A DNA stretch of 64,000 nt from Aquabacterium sp. (GCF_016234775.1 NZ_JACRAH010000051.1:55240-119239), one strand, 5' to 3'. Positions 47,996-58,175 are shown, counted from the first letter of the stretch. Notes: generated from the letters alone by a model not told the origin. Made by a program: numbers and translations.

Positions 47996-49519
47996 TCAGC
48001 GTGCAGGTGACGGCTGGGTAGCGGGCGCGCCTTGCGTCGACGTGGCAGGTGGGGTGACCGCCGGCGTGGCGGCGGTGACGCTCACAGGTGGCACGGGCGG
48101 CGGCGTCACGCGCACCAGCATCGCATTGGGCTCCAGCGCGTGCGGGTCCGGGAACACGCGGGCATGGCGCTGTGAGGTGAAGTAGGCCCAGGCCCAGTCC
48201 ATCATCACCACGGTGCGGTTGCGGAAGCCAATCAGGAAGTACACGTGCACGAACAGCCAGAACAGCCAGGCCGAGAAGCCGCTGAACTTGATCTGCTTCT
48301 TGGTGAAGGGGATGTCCAGCATGGCCACGGCGGCGCGCTTGCCGATGGTCGCCATCGAGCCGTAGTCAAAGTAGCGGAAGGCTTGCGTCTCCAGCCCCTT
48401 CATGCGGCGCATGATGTTGAACGCTGCTTTGCGGCCCATCTGCTTGGCGCCAGGGCTCACGCCAGGCACGGGCGTCGGGTTCTCCGGATCCAGGTAGCTC
48501 TTGGCAGAGGCCAGGTCGCCCACCACGTAGATGTTGTTGTGGCCAGGGATGGTCAGATCAGGCTGCACGATGACCCGGCCGGCGCGATCAAGCTGGCAAC
48601 CCGTGCTTTTCGCCAACGCACGGCCCAGCGGCGAGGCCGCCACACCGGCCGCCCAGACCACGGTGCGGCTGGGCAGGAAGTGCGAGACGGCCTTGGTCGT
48701 GCCGTCAGGCTGCGTTTCGTTGAGGTCGTAGTGGATGCCGAAGGCGGTGATGTTGGTCACCTTGGCGCCGGTCAGCACTTCGGCGCCCAGCATTTCCAGC
48801 TGCTCCTTGGCGCGCTTGGACAGGTCTTCCGTGAAGGTGCCCAGCACCCGTGGGGCGCCTTCCAGCAAAATGATGCGGGCAACGCGCGAGTCGATGCGGC
48901 GGAACTCGGCGCTCAGCGTCTGCTGGGCAATCTCGGCCATGGTGCCGGCCATTTCCACGCCGGTCGGGCCTGCGCCCACCACGGCAAAGGTCAGCCAGGG
49001 TTCGCGGCGCGCGGGATCGGTTTCGCGTTCGGCTTGTTCGAACGCGGTCAGCACACGGCGACGGATGGTGAAGGCGTCACCCAGCGTCTTGAGGCCGGGG
49101 GCGTACTTGGCCCAGTCGTCTCTGCCAAAATAGCTGTGTGTGGCGCCAGCGGCCAGAATCAGGTTGTCGTAGTGGATGTGTTCGCCGCCATCCAGCACCA
49201 CGCAGTTCGACGCCGTGTCGATGGACGTGACTTCGCCCATCAGCACCGTCAGCTTGCCGCCGGCAATCTGGTCACGCAGGATGTGGCGGATCGGGCCGGC
49301 AATAGCGGGCGCGGGCAGGCCGGCCGTCGCCACTTGGTAGAGCAGGGGCTGGAACAGGTGATGGTTCGTGCGGTCGATGACCACGATCTCGACATCGGCA
49401 TCAGACAGCGCCTTGGCTGCTTCGAGGCCGCCAAAGCCGCAGCCGATGATCACGACGCGAGGCTTTTGTTGCGCTTGGGTTGATCCGGTACCAGAAAACG
49501 ACGAGGTAGATAGGGTCAT
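47996..49519 (-). CDS. ndh: Type II NADH dehydrogenase (NDH-2)
   Basis: Membrane-bound flavoprotein that moves electrons from NADH to quinone without proton pumping. The protein has 507 residues. An FAD-binding GCGFGGLEAAKAL is near residue 30, and an NADH-binding VVGAGPTGVEMAG near 170. A hydrophobic C-terminal part holds LFWLFVHVYFLIGFRNR. The last ~45 residues are Val/Pro/Thr-rich and unlike the core. ATG 49519 is preferred to TTG 49528. Confidence 0.93.
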   Translation of the reverse strand: MTLSTSSFSGTGSTQAQQKPRVVIIGCGFGGLEAAKALSDADVEIVVIDRTNHHLFQPLLYQVATAGLPAPAIAGPIRHILRDQIAGGKLTVLMGEVTSIDTASNCVVLDGGEHIHYDNLILAAGATHSYFGRDDWAKYAPGLKTLGDAFTIRRRVLTAFEQAERETDPARREPWLTFAVVGAGPTGVEMAGTMAEIAQQTLSAEFRRIDSRVARIILLEGAPRVLGTFTEDLSKRAKEQLEMLGAEVLTGAKVTNITAFGIHYDLNETQPDGTTKAVSHFLPSRTVVWAAGVAASPLGRALAKSTGCQLDRAGRVIVQPDLTIPGHNNIYVVGDLASAKSYLDPENPTPVPGVSPGAKQMGRKAAFNIMRRMKGLETQAFRYFDYGSMATIGKRAAVAMLDIPFTKKQIKFSGFSAWLFWLFVHVYFLIGFRNRTVVMMDWAWAYFTSQRHARVFPDPHALEPNAMLVRVTPPPVPPVSVTAATPAVTPPATSTQGAPATQPSPAR

Positions 49520-49664
49520 GCGCGACAAGAAGGAAGGTGGTACGAACAGACGCCAGCCACTTCTGCTCCAGCGTCCTAAAGAACTAAGTATTTATACCAG
49601 TAACCCACTGCGCCATGTGGCCTTGCACCGCCCTGGTGCGCCCCTTGATTGCGGGTAATTTGCA

Positions 49665-51584
49665 TCAATTCGTCCCTTGTCGTAGCAAAGGCATGGTTTC
49701 CCCGTCTGACGCAACGGGATCCTTTGACATGATGAAACCGGCCTTGCCTGCGTGCTTGGCCGCGTACATGGCGGCATCGGCGCGCTGACAGAAGGCCTCG
49801 GCCGATTCGCTGGCCTGCATGATGGCCGCGCCAATGCTGGGGCTGACGACCACCGAATCCCCCGACATGTCGTGCGGCACGGACAAGCGCTCCACGATGC
49901 GCTGGCAGATGCGCACCACCTCGCCCGGGTTGCCCGCGCCTTCCAGAATCACCGTGAATTCATCGCCCGCGAGACGGCAGACGCAATCCGTCAAGCGCAC
50001 GCAGGTCAGCAGTCGCTTGGCCACTTCGGCCAGCAGACGGTCGCCGGCAGCGTGGCCATAGCGGTCGTTGACGCCCTTGAACCCGTCCAGATCAATGTAG
50101 AGCACACCCAGCGCCTGAGGATTGCGGCGTGCGCGGGCCATGGCCTGGTTGAGCCGCTCCCCGAAAGCCCGGCGGTTGGGCAGGCCCGTGAGGCTGTCAT
50201 GCCGAGCTTGTTCCGCCAGTTCACGCTGATGGGCCTTGAGCACCGATATGTCGCTGAACACCCGGATGTGCTGGGTGACTTTTTGCAGATCATTGCGCAG
50301 TGTGCTCACGCTCAGCCAGGTATCCAGGGTTCGACCGTCCTGGCAGACCTGCCTGCTTTCGCCGGACCAACGCTGGTTGCCCTTCAGTGCCTGAATGACA
50401 CCTGGGAGATGCGATTCGCGCAGTGGCGGCATGCCCAGCAACTCGGCACTTCGCCCAACCACCTCGGCAGGCGTCATGCCGGTGAGATTGAGGAAGGCCG
50501 GGTTGACCATGACAATGCGGTCCACGGCGTCACTCACGACTACGGCGTCGCCGGTTTCGTCGATCACGCGCGACGCCAGTTTGAGCTGCTCTGCTGCCTG
50601 GCGCTGGTCGGTCACGTCGCGTGCGATGGAGAGAATGTGGTCGACCTCGCCATCCACGCCATAGACCGGCGCCTTGATCAGATCAACGATGCGTTCGCCC
50701 TTGGGAGTCTGGTAGGTCAGATTCGGGAAGTGGTGGATGCGCGGGTCGCGCAGCACCGCCAGATCCTGCTCGTCGCCGCGGCGGCTCACGTCAGGTGGCA
50801 TCAGATCGCTGGCTTTGCGGCCCAGCACCTTGTCAGCCGGCAACTGCATGACTTCCGCCGCAGCCTTGTTCCACACCACGTATTCGCCCGCACTGCTGGG
50901 GCGCGTGCTGCGCGCATAGACCGCCATGGGCAGGCAGTCGACCAGCGTGCGGTAGAAGGCCGTCTGCTCGCGTGCCACACCCATGGCGTGGTGGGCCTCG
51001 CTGGTGTCGCGCGTGATCACGGCCAGGCCATCATCCAGCGGCACGATCTGATGGTGCAACCAGCGCACCGGCAATTTGCTGCCTGGGCGGGTGAAGGCGT
51101 GCTCTTCCACCTGGGGTTGGTTCAACTCGATGGCGCAGGTCAACCGGTGCAGGAAGGCCGCGTGCAGGTGCGAAGGCAGCACGTCTAGTAGCAACTGACC
51201 TTGTAAGGGCTTCTCTGTATGGAACAGGTCGCCACTGCGCGGGTTGGCCTGCACGATCTCGTAGCCCACGAAGCGCCCGACCTGATCGCGCCGTGCGGCC
51301 AGCGTCATGACGCCGACCTCGCAACCCTTGGCCACGGCCTGCCAGAGCCGTTCCGTCTCGAGCGTGCGCTGTAGCGTTTGATGCATGCGCCTGTGGCTGA
51401 ACCACATGCTCAACCCTGCGATTCCCGCTATCACGATGCCCGAGATATGGGCGGAAGATTGTGGCGAGGACGACAACGCAAGACCGAGGACCAGACCTGC
51501 GGCCGACAGCAACTGGGCTGTGACCGAGGGGCGACGGTAAATGGTGGGCGTCCCCATGTTCATCGATTGGATGAATGAAGACAT
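49665..51584 (-). CDS. PAS-GGDEF diguanylate cyclase
   Basis: Signalling protein of 639 residues: two short hydrophobic segments at the N-terminus (about 25-65), three PAS-like domains (about 75-460), and a GGDEF domain (about 465-620). The active-site motif is AGDEF, a form that is still seen in active cyclases. RxxD of an I-site is not obvious. Expected to make c-di-GMP. ATG 51584 is preferred to GTG 51590. Divergent from the Ser/Thr kinase. Confidence 0.9.
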   Translation of the reverse strand: MSSFIQSMNMGTPTIYRRPSVTAQLLSAAGLVLGLALSSSPQSSAHISGIVIAGIAGLSMWFSHRRMHQTLQRTLETERLWQAVAKGCEVGVMTLAARRDQVGRFVGYEIVQANPRSGDLFHTEKPLQGQLLLDVLPSHLHAAFLHRLTCAIELNQPQVEEHAFTRPGSKLPVRWLHHQIVPLDDGLAVITRDTSEAHHAMGVAREQTAFYRTLVDCLPMAVYARSTRPSSAGEYVVWNKAAAEVMQLPADKVLGRKASDLMPPDVSRRGDEQDLAVLRDPRIHHFPNLTYQTPKGERIVDLIKAPVYGVDGEVDHILSIARDVTDQRQAAEQLKLASRVIDETGDAVVVSDAVDRIVMVNPAFLNLTGMTPAEVVGRSAELLGMPPLRESHLPGVIQALKGNQRWSGESRQVCQDGRTLDTWLSVSTLRNDLQKVTQHIRVFSDISVLKAHQRELAEQARHDSLTGLPNRRAFGERLNQAMARARRNPQALGVLYIDLDGFKGVNDRYGHAAGDRLLAEVAKRLLTCVRLTDCVCRLAGDEFTVILEGAGNPGEVVRICQRIVERLSVPHDMSGDSVVVSPSIGAAIMQASESAEAFCQRADAAMYAAKHAGKAGFIMSKDPVASDGETMPLLRQGTN

Positions 51585-51764
51585 GGACACCCCGACTGCA
51601 AAACAACAGCATCCGGGATTTCGGAAGCTGGCGCCGGACCTTTAGCTCATCTTGAACTGAATGTTTCCTGATTCCCCGGTGCAAGCCTGAGTTAAGCTGG
51701 TGGATTGCATCAACGACAAGCTGTTGAGAGGGCTGCCGGCACACTGGGTGGCCATAGCCATTCC

Positions 51765-53441
51765 ATGCCGACCATTTTCGAGCACGAAGCCTTGCCCGCA
51801 GGCGCCCGACTGGGTGAATTCGAGATCCGGAAGATCCTGGGTGTCGGTGGCTTCGGCATCGTCTATCTGGCTTTGGACCACGCGCTGCAGCGCCAGGTGG
51901 CCATCAAGGAGTACATGCCTGGCTCGCTGGCCGGTCGCGGCCCCGATCTGGAGGTGGTGGTTCGCTCCGCCGCGCATGCAGACACCTTTGCGCTGGGCTT
52001 GCGCTCCTTCATCAACGAGGCTCGCCTGCTGGCGCGTTTTGATCACCCGTCGTTGGTCAAGGTCTACCGCTTCTGGGAAGAGCACGGCACGGCCTACATG
52101 GTCATGCCTTACTACCAAGGGCAGACACTGCAGCAGGTGCGCCGCAATATGAGTGGCCCGCCGGACGAGGCGTGGTTGCGTCGCCTGATGATCCCTCTGT
52201 TGGGCGCGCTGGAGTGCCTGCACCGGGAAAACGTCTTCCACCGCGACATCGCCCCCGACAACATCCTGCTGCTGGACGACGAGAGTGGCCCGGGTATGGG
52301 GCGCCCCGTCTTGCTCGACCTGGGCGCAGCGCGCCACGTCATCGGCGATCACACCCAGGCGCTCACAGCCATCGTCAAACCCAGCTTTGCCCCCATCGAG
52401 CAATACGCGGAAACGGTGCAGATCCGCCAGGGCCCCTGGACGGACTTGTACGCGCTGGCGGCCGTGGTGCATTTCTGTATCACGGGGCGCCCCCCCATGC
52501 CGGCCACGGCGCGCACCGTGCACGACGCCTTGCCTACGCTCAGGCAAATGAGCCCTGGGCTGGCCAGCGACTTTGACTGCCACCTCAGCGAGCCCTTCAT
52601 CGGGGCCATCGACCATGCACTGGCGGTGCGGCCGCAAGACCGGCCTGATTCGGTCGCGGCCTGGCGCGAGGAGCTGTCCGGCATCGTGTGCAAGCCGCTT
52701 GGTGGTGCCGAGGCGCCCGATCCAGAGAGGTCACCTCAGACCGTCCTCGTGCGCAACGCGGCGCAAGAGGCGCCACCCGGCCATCAGGCGATCGAGGCGC
52801 AGGCCTACATGACGACGATTCCAGCTGCGGGCAAGCTCAATGGCCCGCCAGCTTGGCCAACTGAGGCCACCTCTGCGCAGTCTCGCCAGGTGTTGGGCGA
52901 TGCCTCTGTCGAGCCAACCGTGCCCATGCCATTGCGCGACAACACCGGCATGCCTGAACCTGGCGAGGCAGAGCGTGATGTTGCCGTTCAGTCCAACTGG
53001 TTGAAGTGGGGCCTGGCGGTGATGGCGGTCTTGACAGGCTTGGCACTGTGGTGGTCGCAGCACAGTCGGCCCAAGGATCAACCTGTGTCATCGCCTGTAG
53101 CGGCCAGTTCGACCTTATCCAAGAAGGCAGCCAGCTTGCCGGCCGAGCCTCGCAAGCGCGCTTTGCCATCCGCGTCGGCGGCCTCACCCGCCAGTACGGT
53201 CGCCATCAACAAGCCAAAGCGTTCTGCCCGAGAGGAACAAGCTCAGCTTCGCAAGGATGGTGGCACAAGCGCAGCCGAAGACGCGGGCGAACCACTGAGC
53301 CCCCGAAAGGCCTGCGCAGGCAAAAACTTCATCTTGCTGGCGATCTGCATGAAGCGGCACTGCTCAAGAGCCGACTACGCCGCGCATCCTGAATGCGAGC
53401 GCATGCGCCAGCAGGAGGCTGCCCAGCGGCCCAATTACTGA
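51765..53441 (+). CDS. Membrane Ser/Thr protein kinase
   Basis: Eukaryote-like kinase of 558 residues. The Gly loop is GVGGFGIVY (near 28), the catalytic Lys is in VAIKEYMPG, the catalytic loop is FHRDIAPDNIL (near 155), and DLGAARH stands in place of DFG. One transmembrane helix (WLKWGLAVMAVLTGLALWW) follows at about 410-430, then a periplasmic Lys/Ser/Ala-rich tail with four Cys in the last 40 residues. ATG 51765 is chosen because homology begins there. Target unknown. Confidence 0.9.
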   Translation: MPTIFEHEALPAGARLGEFEIRKILGVGGFGIVYLALDHALQRQVAIKEYMPGSLAGRGPDLEVVVRSAAHADTFALGLRSFINEARLLARFDHPSLVKVYRFWEEHGTAYMVMPYYQGQTLQQVRRNMSGPPDEAWLRRLMIPLLGALECLHRENVFHRDIAPDNILLLDDESGPGMGRPVLLDLGAARHVIGDHTQALTAIVKPSFAPIEQYAETVQIRQGPWTDLYALAAVVHFCITGRPPMPATARTVHDALPTLRQMSPGLASDFDCHLSEPFIGAIDHALAVRPQDRPDSVAAWREELSGIVCKPLGGAEAPDPERSPQTVLVRNAAQEAPPGHQAIEAQAYMTTIPAAGKLNGPPAWPTEATSAQSRQVLGDASVEPTVPMPLRDNTGMPEPGEAERDVAVQSNWLKWGLAVMAVLTGLALWWSQHSRPKDQPVSSPVAASSTLSKKAASLPAEPRKRALPSASAASPASTVAINKPKRSAREEQAQLRKDGGTSAAEDAGEPLSPRKACAGKNFILLAICMKRHCSRADYAAHPECERMRQQEAAQRPNY

Positions 53442-53453
53442 CTGGGTTTCGAG

Positions 53454-53984
53454 TCAGGCTGCAGCGCGTTCTTCGCCGCGTAAAGCCATCCACGTTTGCT
53501 GCAGGATGCGTGCGTCGGCACTGGCGCGATGGCGTGCCAGGCCGGACTTGATCGCCACGCCACGTTTGACTTCATGCCACGCCGCGGCTTCGCTGTCTGA
53601 CAGCAAGGCACGCAGGCTCTCCAACTTGAAGGTCGGGCTGCGGTCAGCGGCCTCGTACAGGCGGTTGAGCCAGGTGTAGTCGTGCGCCCAGGCGTCCGAG
53701 TAAACCGTCATGCCGCGCAAGTGCTCGTTGAGCACGTCCACAATTTCCGACGGGCTGCGGCCACTGTGCTGCAGTTGTTCGCGCGTGATGTTGTGCACCG
53801 TGGCGGCATTGGGATCCCAGTGCTGCCAGTCCGCCTGGGGTTTGACGAGGCTGCACCAGGTCTGGCCGTTGGGCTGAACGAAACCGATTTCAATCGGATA
53901 GCTGCCCAGGCCAAAACCGGATGCCTCTATATCCAGTATGGCGGGGGGTACAACGGCCGTAGCCTGTGCAGTCGAGACCAACAT
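53454..53984 (-). CDS. DEDDh 3'-5' exonuclease family protein
   Basis: Exonuclease of 176 residues of the RNase T/DNA polymerase III epsilon type. Motifs: DIEASG (Exo I), HNITREQL then AWAHDYTWLNR (Exo II), and HRASADARIL (Exo III, with His and Asp). It may act in DNA or RNA trimming. It converges with the kinase gene with a 12-bp gap. Confidence 0.85.
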   Translation of the reverse strand: MLVSTAQATAVVPPAILDIEASGFGLGSYPIEIGFVQPNGQTWCSLVKPQADWQHWDPNAATVHNITREQLQHSGRSPSEIVDVLNEHLRGMTVYSDAWAHDYTWLNRLYEAADRSPTFKLESLRALLSDSEAAAWHEVKRGVAIKSGLARHRASADARILQQTWMALRGEERAAA

Positions 53985-54037
53985 CTTTTGCCCTGATTTC
54001 TAGGATGGTGCATGTGCTTGAACAGTGTCGCACTTCG

Positions 54038-55297
54038 TCAAGTGTCCTGATCTCCGGGTTTGAACGGGCTTCGCGCATCTAATTCGGCTGCATATTGATC
54101 AACGCCAAGCGTTTCCCGCATCAGGAAATCGGCAACCGCCTGGCGCAATCCCTCGTGCCGCAGCCAGTGGGCCGAGCGAGTCGGGACGGGCAGCAGCCCG
54201 CGGGTGAGCTTGTGCTCGCCTTGTGCGCCGCCTTCGAAGCGGCGCACACTGTGCTCGATGCACCAGGCCAGTGGCTGGTAATAACAGGCCTCGAAGTGCA
54301 GGCAGGAGATGTCTTTCATGGCGCCCCAGTAGCGGCCGTAGGCCACACGATGTTCCGGGTCATATGCCAGCAAGGCCGATGCCACCCTTTCGCCTGCCTG
54401 GCTGGCGATGAACAACACCCAGTTGTCGGGCAGGGCATGGGCGGCCATCTGCCAGAACGTGGGTGTCAAGTAAGGGCGCTGCCCTCGCTCGTGGTAAGTC
54501 TGGGCATAGCACTGTGCGAAGAAGGCCCAGTCGGCCTCCGTGATCTGCGGCCCGGTGAGGACCTCGAAGCTGACGCCGGCTTCGCGAACCTTGCGCCGCT
54601 CCTGCTGGATCTTCTTGCGCTTGTCTCGCTGCAGGCTCGCCAGGAAGTCTTCGAAGCTGCCATACGGCACGGGTGCCCGGTTTTGCCAGTGGAACTGCAC
54701 ACCCTGGCGGACCAGCCAGCCCGCTCGCCGGGCGCGCTCGGCTTCGGCTTCGGGCAGAAACAGCACATGCGCCGAAGACCAGCCCTCGCTGGCGCAGCGA
54801 TCGACCATGGTCTGCAACAACAGGCCACGTGCTTCGTCTTGCGCCGCATCGCTCAGTGCCGGGTGAGTCAGCAGCCTGGGGCCGGGTATGGGCGAAAACG
54901 GCACGGCGCCCAGCAGCTTGGGGTAGTAGCGCTCACCGTTTTTCGCCAGCGCACGGTCGTGCGCGTCTGCCCAGGACCAGTCGAACACGTATTCGCCATA
55001 GGAGTGGCTTTTCAGGAACAGCGGGCAGGCCGCCTGGATGCGCCCCGTGGCGTCCTGCAAGGTCAGAAACTGCACTTGCCAGCCGGTGTCCGGGCAGGCG
55101 CTGCAGCTGTCCACCATGGCACGCAGCAGGGCCATGCGCAGGAATGGGGTGCCACCATCAACCGGCGACACCAGTTCATCCCACTGCTCAAAAGGGATCT
55201 GATCGAGCCGCTCGTGCCAATGAGCCCTCAGGCCCGGTACCATGCTGGCTTGCGCACCAGCCTGACTGTGCGCACCCACTGAATCGAATCTGTCCAT
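54038..55297 (-). CDS. GNAT-like N-acyltransferase (PF04339/FemAB-like)
   Basis: Protein of about 419 residues of the peptidogalycan/FemAB-like GNAT family (PF04339, formerly DUF482). Recognisable are the N-terminal WDELVSPVDGGTPFLRMALLRA, SYGEYVFDWSWADAH, RDKRKKIQQERRKVREAG in the middle, and YGRYWGAMKDISCLHFEACYYQPL near 340. Function of the family is uncertain. The start is ambiguous: ATG 55297 overlaps the nadE start on the other strand (shared CATG), and ATG 55243 is an alternative. Confidence 0.85.
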   Translation of the reverse strand: MDRFDSVGAHSQAGAQASMVPGLRAHWHERLDQIPFEQWDELVSPVDGGTPFLRMALLRAMVDSCSACPDTGWQVQFLTLQDATGRIQAACPLFLKSHSYGEYVFDWSWADAHDRALAKNGERYYPKLLGAVPFSPIPGPRLLTHPALSDAAQDEARGLLLQTMVDRCASEGWSSAHVLFLPEAEAERARRAGWLVRQGVQFHWQNRAPVPYGSFEDFLASLQRDKRKKIQQERRKVREAGVSFEVLTGPQITEADWAFFAQCYAQTYHERGQRPYLTPTFWQMAAHALPDNWVLFIASQAGERVASALLAYDPEHRVAYGRYWGAMKDISCLHFEACYYQPLAWCIEHSVRRFEGGAQGEHKLTRGLLPVPTRSAHWLRHEGLRQAVADFLMRETLGVDQYAAELDARSPFKPGDQDT

Positions 55298-57005
55298 GAA
55301 CGCTGTGTCGTCTGTTGCCACCCCTGCTCACGCACTGGAAGTGGCCTTGCTGCAATTCAACCCTGTCGTGGGTGACCTCAAGGGCAATGCCCAGGCCATC
55401 ATCGACGCCAGCCGCCAAGCCTACGCCAATGGCGCGCGCCTGGTGGTGACGCCGGAAATGGCCCTGTGCGGCTACCCCCCTGAGGATCTCTTGCTGCGTC
55501 CGGCCTTCATGGAGGCGTGCGACGACATGGTCGCGCACATCGCCCGAAACCTGGCCGATCTGCCGGATCTCCATCTGGTGCTGGGGCACCCCCAGACCGG
55601 GCCGGGTGACGATGTGCGGACCCGCTCCTGGTCCGTGCCGCGTCGGCTGAATTCGGCCAGCCTGATCCACGGTGGGCGTCTGGTGGCCAGCTACGCCAAG
55701 CGCGAGTTGCCCAACTACCAGGTCTTCGACGAACGCCGCTATTTCATCAGTGGCCGCGAGGCAGGCCTGGGCCCGGTGGTGGTGGACGTGCTGGGCTGGC
55801 GCGTGGGCCTGCTGGTGTGCGAAGACGCCTGGTTTGACGAGCCCGCCCACTCGGCAGTGGGCGAAGGCGCGCAGGCTTTGGTGGTGCTCAACGCCTCGCC
55901 TTTCCACGCCAGCAAGCGTGCCGAGCGCGAAGCCCGCATGGGCGACCGTGCCCGTGCCCTGGGTTTGCCGCTGGTTTACGCCCACATGGTGGGCGGCCAG
56001 GACGCAGTGGTGTTCGACGGCGCCTCGTTCGCGGTGGACGCCCAAGGCCAGGTGGCCGCGCGTGCGCCCAGTTTTGAAGTGGCCACCCTGGCCGTGACCC
56101 TGCAGCCTCAAGGGCAGGTCAGCGGCACGCTGGCCCCTGCGTTGTCGTACGAAGCTGAAATCTGGGCGGCCCTGGTTTGTGGCGTGCGCGATTACGTCGG
56201 CAAGAACGGCTTCCCGGGCGCCATCATCGGCTTGTCAGGTGGCATCGACTCGGCCCTGGTGCTGGCCATCGCGGTGGACGCGCTGGGTGCCGACAAGGTC
56301 CGCACCGTGATGATGCCGTCGCCTTACACGGCCGACATCTCCTGGATCGACGCCCGCGACATGGCCGAGCGCCTGGGCGTGCGCCACGATGAAATCGCGA
56401 TCAAGCCGATGTTCGAAGATTTCAACCAGTCCCTGGCGCCCTTGTTCGTGGGGCGTGCCGAGGACACGACGGAAGAGAACATCCAGGCCCGCATCCGTGG
56501 CACCTTGCTGATGGCCTTGTCCAACAAGACGGGCGCCATCGTGTTGACCACAGGCAACAAGAGCGAGATGGCCACGGGCTACTGCACGCTGTATGGCGAC
56601 ATGGCCGGCGGCTTTGCCGTCATCAAGGACCTGGCCAAGACCCTGGTTTACCGACTGTCGCGCTGGCGCAATGCCCAGGCCGTCGAAGCGGGGCATGTCG
56701 AGCCCATCCCCGAGCGCATCATCACGCGCCCGCCTTCGGCCGAGCTGCGCCCCGATCAGAAGGATCAGGACAGCCTGCCCGAGTACGAGGTGCTGGACGC
56801 CATCCTGGAGCGCTACATGGAGCTTGATCAGTCCATCGAAGAGATCGTGGCGGCGGGCTTCCCGCGCGCCGATGTGGACAAGGTCACCCGCCTCATCAAG
56901 ATCAACGAGTACAAGCGCAGACAGGCGCCCGTGGGCATCCGCATCACGCACCGTGCTTTTGGTCGCGACTGGCGCTACCCGATCACTTCGCGATTCCGCG
57001 CCTGA
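55296..57005 (+). CDS. nadE: Glutamine-dependent NAD+ synthetase
   Basis: Two-domain enzyme of 569 residues: an N-terminal nitrilase-type glutaminase (about 10-260, catalytic Cys in LLVCEDAWF) and a C-terminal ATP pyrophosphatase synthetase (SGGIDSALVLAIAVDALG near 313). It converts nicotinate adenine dinucleotide to NAD+. It is followed by a PII gene after 113 bp; PII control of glutamine-dependent NadE has been reported in other proteobacteria. Confidence 0.96.
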   Translation: MNAVSSVATPAHALEVALLQFNPVVGDLKGNAQAIIDASRQAYANGARLVVTPEMALCGYPPEDLLLRPAFMEACDDMVAHIARNLADLPDLHLVLGHPQTGPGDDVRTRSWSVPRRLNSASLIHGGRLVASYAKRELPNYQVFDERRYFISGREAGLGPVVVDVLGWRVGLLVCEDAWFDEPAHSAVGEGAQALVVLNASPFHASKRAEREARMGDRARALGLPLVYAHMVGGQDAVVFDGASFAVDAQGQVAARAPSFEVATLAVTLQPQGQVSGTLAPALSYEAEIWAALVCGVRDYVGKNGFPGAIIGLSGGIDSALVLAIAVDALGADKVRTVMMPSPYTADISWIDARDMAERLGVRHDEIAIKPMFEDFNQSLAPLFVGRAEDTTEENIQARIRGTLLMALSNKTGAIVLTTGNKSEMATGYCTLYGDMAGGFAVIKDLAKTLVYRLSRWRNAQAVEAGHVEPIPERIITRPPSAELRPDQKDQDSLPEYEVLDAILERYMELDQSIEEIVAAGFPRADVDKVTRLIKINEYKRRQAPVGIRITHRAFGRDWRYPITSRFRA

Positions 57006-57058
57006 TTGCTTTTCCGCAGATTGCCCTGCGCCTAAAAGCCCTCAGACGTGCTTAAATA

Positions 57059-57095
57059 GCTGCAATGCGATGCAGCATCGCCCCTATTTTTCGCT
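57059..57095 (+). terminator. Hairpin between nadE and the PII gene
   Basis: GCTGCA (57059-57064) and TGCAGC (57071-57076) with a 6-base loop, followed at a distance by CCCCTATTTTTC. It may terminate or attenuate the nadE transcript. Confidence 0.35.
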
Positions 57096-57097
57096 GA

Positions 57098-57457
<360 letters not shown>

Positions 57458-57487
57458 TTTTTCCGCGCAGCACTACCTTACCAAGCA

Positions 57488-57524
57488 AACACCGCAGATC
57501 CGGCTTTGCAGGTCTGCTGGTGTT
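57488..57524 (+). terminator. Hairpin after the PII gene
   Basis: AACACCGCAGATC pairs with GGTCTGCTGGTGTT with few mismatches. It fits a terminator stem, though the following bases are not U-rich. Confidence 0.45.
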
Positions 57525-57562
57525 GCCCCTTGAGGGGGGGCGCGAAGCGCGTAGGGGGGGTT
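57525..57562. repeat. GC-rich extragenic palindromic element
   Basis: GCCCCTTGAGGGGGG then GCGCGAAGCGCGTAGGGGG. It contains two small palindromes (CCCCTTGAGGGG; GCGCGAAGCGC). Such elements are common between genes in Burkholderiales; it lies between convergent genes. Confidence 0.45.
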
Positions 57563-58175
57563 AGATCTCGGACGCGACGCCGCCCGGGCCAGGTTGAGCC
57601 AGGTCCGGCGGCGTTTGTGCTTTCAGGCGCGCAAATTCATCTTCGATGCGGTCCAGCAGGCTGTGGATCTCGGTGTCCACCAGCAGCAGCTCCTGGACAT
57701 CGGGCCACAGGAAGCCGCCATCGCGGCTGCGGTCGATGAAGCTCAGCAGCTCGTCGTAATAGCCGGCCACGTTAAGCAGGCCCAGCGCCTTGCGGTGGTA
57801 GCCCAGCTGGCGCCAGGTCCAGACCTCGAAGATTTCTTCCATGGTGCCGATGCCGCCGGGCAAGGCGATGAAGGCATCCGCCTGCATGGCCATCTTGTGC
57901 TTGCGCTCGTGCATGCTGTCGACGACCTGGAGTTCGGTCACGCCACCGTGGCCCAGCTCCTTCTCGATCAACCGGTGCGGGATCACGCCGATGACTTCGG
58001 CACCTTCTGACAGTGCGGCGTCCGCCACTGCGCCCATCAGGCCGGTGCTGCCGCCACCGTAGACCAGGCGCCAGCCTCGCAGGCCGATCTGCCTGCCCAC
58101 CTCGCGCGCGGCAGCCAGGTGGGCGGGGTCCAGGCCATTGCGGGAGCCGCAATAGACGCACAGCGACAAGGACAT
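57561..58175 (-). CDS. LOG-family nucleotide phosphoribohydrolase (TIGR00730)
   Basis: Rossmann-fold protein of 204 residues. Family motifs are CVYCGSRNG at the start, YGGGSTGLMGAVADAAL (near 45), and ALPGGIGTMEEIFEVWTW (near 107), the PGGxGTxxE signature. Members release bases from nucleoside 5'-monophosphates (cytokinin-activating LOG activity). The open frame reaches 58400, but ATG 58175 starts right at the homology. Confidence 0.92.
   Translation of the reverse strand: MSLSLCVYCGSRNGLDPAHLAAAREVGRQIGLRGWRLVYGGGSTGLMGAVADAALSEGAEVIGVIPHRLIEKELGHGGVTELQVVDSMHERKHKMAMQADAFIALPGGIGTMEEIFEVWTWRQLGYHRKALGLLNVAGYYDELLSFIDRSRDGGFLWPDVQELLLVDTEIHSLLDRIEDEFARLKAQTPPDLAQPGPGGVASEI

Noticed and set aside
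48245..49483. Open frame of 412 codons antisense to ndh
   Set aside because: Ala/Gly/His-rich shadow of a well-supported gene.
49752..51188. Open frame of 478 codons antisense to the PAS-GGDEF gene
   Set aside because: No domain; the opposite strand encodes clear PAS and GGDEF domains.
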